DNA of 64,000 nt, taken from Actinomadura citrea (GTDB lineage: Bacteria > Actinomycetota > Actinomycetes > Streptosporangiales > Streptosporangiaceae). Within the stretch, counting starts at the first letter, position 1. Every line of letters begins with the position of its first letter. The notes below the pieces were generated by a model. That model searched no databases and was not told where the DNA came from. It was given only the letters and a program-made list of their open reading frames with translations. The stretch spans positions 5,456,001 through 5,520,000 of the forward strand of contig NZ_JACCBT010000001.1 of the NCBI RefSeq assembly GCF_013409045.1. The letters are read 5' to 3'. Both the position numbers and the translations under genes were made by a program. Positions 63,018 through 64,000 of this stretch are shown here, in pieces.

Positions 63018-63317
63018 ATGAGGCTCGAACTCACCAACTCCGAAGCCCTGCACGGTTGGGGCGTCGTCAACAACAGCGCCGATTGGCACGCTCAGCGTAA
63101 TCTCAAGCCCCCTGCCACCGAACAGGCAGTCGGAGACATCCTCTTCACGGCTTACCACTGCCGGACCGACACCACGACCACCGTCGAGCTCACCGACGAC
63201 GAGCGCGCGAGCCTCGCCGAGCTGATCAGCGAACACATCGCAACGTGGGTGAAGCGCGGCCAGGAGAACGCCGCATCACCTCACCTGCGCTCACTGGTCG
63301 TGAAGCTGGGCGGTTGA
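63018..63317 (+). CDS. Small hypothetical protein
   Basis: 99 aa, ATG at 63018. Hydrophilic with TTVELTDDERASLAELISEHIATWVKRG near the C-terminus, a helix pattern. GWGVVNNSADWHAQRN at the N-terminus is ordered. I recognise no family. It starts directly after the palindrome and is followed one base later by another tiny gene. Confidence 0.6.
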   Translation: MRLELTNSEALHGWGVVNNSADWHAQRNLKPPATEQAVGDILFTAYHCRTDTTTTVELTDDERASLAELISEHIATWVKRGQENAASPHLRSLVVKLGG

Positions 63318-63318
63318 C

Positions 63319-63492
63319 ATGCCCACACCTGGCAGCCCACAACGCAGGTTCCGCCTCGCCGACGATGCCCTTTGGGCCGAGTACGGCCAGGCGTGCCGCG
63401 ACGTCAACGGCAGCGCGGACCGCAGTGACGACATCCGCAAACACGTCGAAGCCGTCGTCGCCGAATGGAAGAAACGACGCGAGGCGAGCTGA
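63319..63492 (+). CDS. 57-aa hypothetical protein
   Basis: ATG at 63319, one base after the previous stop, ending TGA at 63490. It reads MPTPGSPQRRFRLADDALW then AEYGQACRDVNGSADRSDDIR and a basic tail, a plausible helical small protein with 20 acidic/basic residues. The tight spacing argues for co-translation with the 99-aa protein. Function unknown. Confidence 0.6.
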   Translation: MPTPGSPQRRFRLADDALWAEYGQACRDVNGSADRSDDIRKHVEAVVAEWKKRREAS

Positions 63493-63599
63493 CCGAGCCC
63501 GGCTCCGACGATGCCGGCGGCCGTGCTGCCCATGACCGTCCTCACGCTCCTCGCGTCAGCGCAAGGTTCTCAAGGCGGCCAGTGCAGCTTCGTCGCCGA

Positions 63600-63900
63600 A
63601 CTCGGCCGCCCCGGACGGGATGCTGTGGGTGTCGGGACCGCTGCACGGCCCGGTCCACGACCTGACCGCGGCCCGGATCTGGGGCGTCATCCGGGCACCG
63701 GCCGCCAGCGGGCTGCTCGTGCTGGCCGACAATGCCTACCAGGGCGCCGGCGCGCACATCCTCACGCCTCACAAGGGACGCGACAAACCCGAACCGCTAA
63801 AGGACGCCAACCGCGCACACGCCAAGCTCCGCGGGCACCGGCGAACGCGCGAACGCCCAGCTTCACAACTGGATCGGCGTTCGCCGGACGATTGCACCGA
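63600..63900 (+). pseudogene. IS5-family (DDE_Tnp_4) transposase C-terminal fragment
   Basis: MLWVSGPLHGPVHDLTAARIWGV, LLVLADNAYQGAGAHILTPHKGRDKP, then in another frame GTGERANAQLHNWIGVRR are the second half of an IS5/DDE_Tnp_4 transposase: the second Asp lies in LADNAY and the last acidic residue in GERANA. The N-terminal half is absent and a frameshift sits near 63830. Confidence 0.7.
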
Positions 63901-63959
63901 AGGACTCGTCCCGTAAACGTCGTTGCCGGTGTAGACAAGGCGGGTTCATCATAGTCGCG

Positions 63960-64000
63960 ATGAAACTCGACTGGGCCTATTTCCGTCGGCTCTACGAAGA
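63960..64000 (+). CDS. Possible gene start cut by the window edge
   Basis: ATG at 63960 followed by 12 codons (MKLDWAYFRRLYE) to the window end. The aromatic, amphipathic start looks like a genuine coding frame but nothing more can be said. Confidence 0.25.
   Translation, partial: MKLDWAYFRRLYE

Overview
The window is 64 kb of high-GC DNA with dense coding, many GTG and TTG starts, strong third-position GC and families typical of filamentous actinomycetes: a SCO6745-type protein, a TioE-type double MerR, DUF6194, mycothiol-era alcohol dehydrogenase remnants, Ser/Thr kinase, DHA2 drug exporters, and many TetR/HxlR/MarR/WYL regulators. A streptosporangialean or Thermomonosporaceae-like chromosome is my best guess. 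No rRNA, tRNA, ribosomal or other core housekeeping gene was seen. The only 'core' family is a lone TrpA homologue. The content looks like an accessory or arm region.

Layout. 1-5.8 kb: two large leftward genes with an ATGA overlap, the first running off the window edge (an alpha/beta-hydrolase domain on a long N-terminal part) and the second a 770-aa protein of unknown function, behind a leader full of GGGACA repeats. 6.4-7.9 kb: membrane Ser/Thr kinase. 8-15 kb: small accessory genes (P-loop kinase, TetR with duplicated operator, a trehalose-6-phosphatase-like pseudoenzyme, SCO6745-type protein, HAD dehalogenase) separated by GNAT remnants. 15-20.6 kb: a heterodimeric ABC transporter of the siderophore-import type, a beta-lactamase-like serine hydrolase and a divergent TetR. 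20.9-28.4 kb: LLM flavin monooxygenase, a cupin plus TTC38-like TPR pair, lone TrpA, HNH nuclease, hypothetical. 29-34 kb: a secreted seven-bladed propeller, hypotheticals, TetR and IS debris.

34.2-41.3 kb is the most coherent unit: a LysR regulator facing a tightly packed seven-gene catabolic operon (FAH hydrolase, cyclase, FAD monooxygenase, ACMSD-like amidohydrolase, extradiol dioxygenase, FAH hydrolase, then an SDR that is cut after about 19 codons). It looks like a meta-cleavage route for an aromatic compound whose distal end was lost by rearrangement.

41.7-60.5 kb is a run of regulator/target pairs, several sharing a short divergent region with a readable operator: MarR/epimerase, MocR/PLP decarboxylase, HxlR/methyltransferase, TioE/DUF6194, WYL/MFS, TetR/SDR, TetR/MFS. 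Three separate 14-helix MFS exporters occur in 12 kb. 60.5-64 kb holds decayed genes, an N5-(carboxyethyl)ornithine synthase-like gene, a pair of tiny genes behind a 26-bp perfect palindrome, and an IS5-type transposase remnant.

A general feature is gene decay: I count about fifteen recognisable fragments (GNAT x2, ABC ATPase, ParA, pentapeptide, IS701, TPR, SDR x2, ADH, MMPL, PPOX, glycosyltransferase, IS5 and others) sitting between intact genes.
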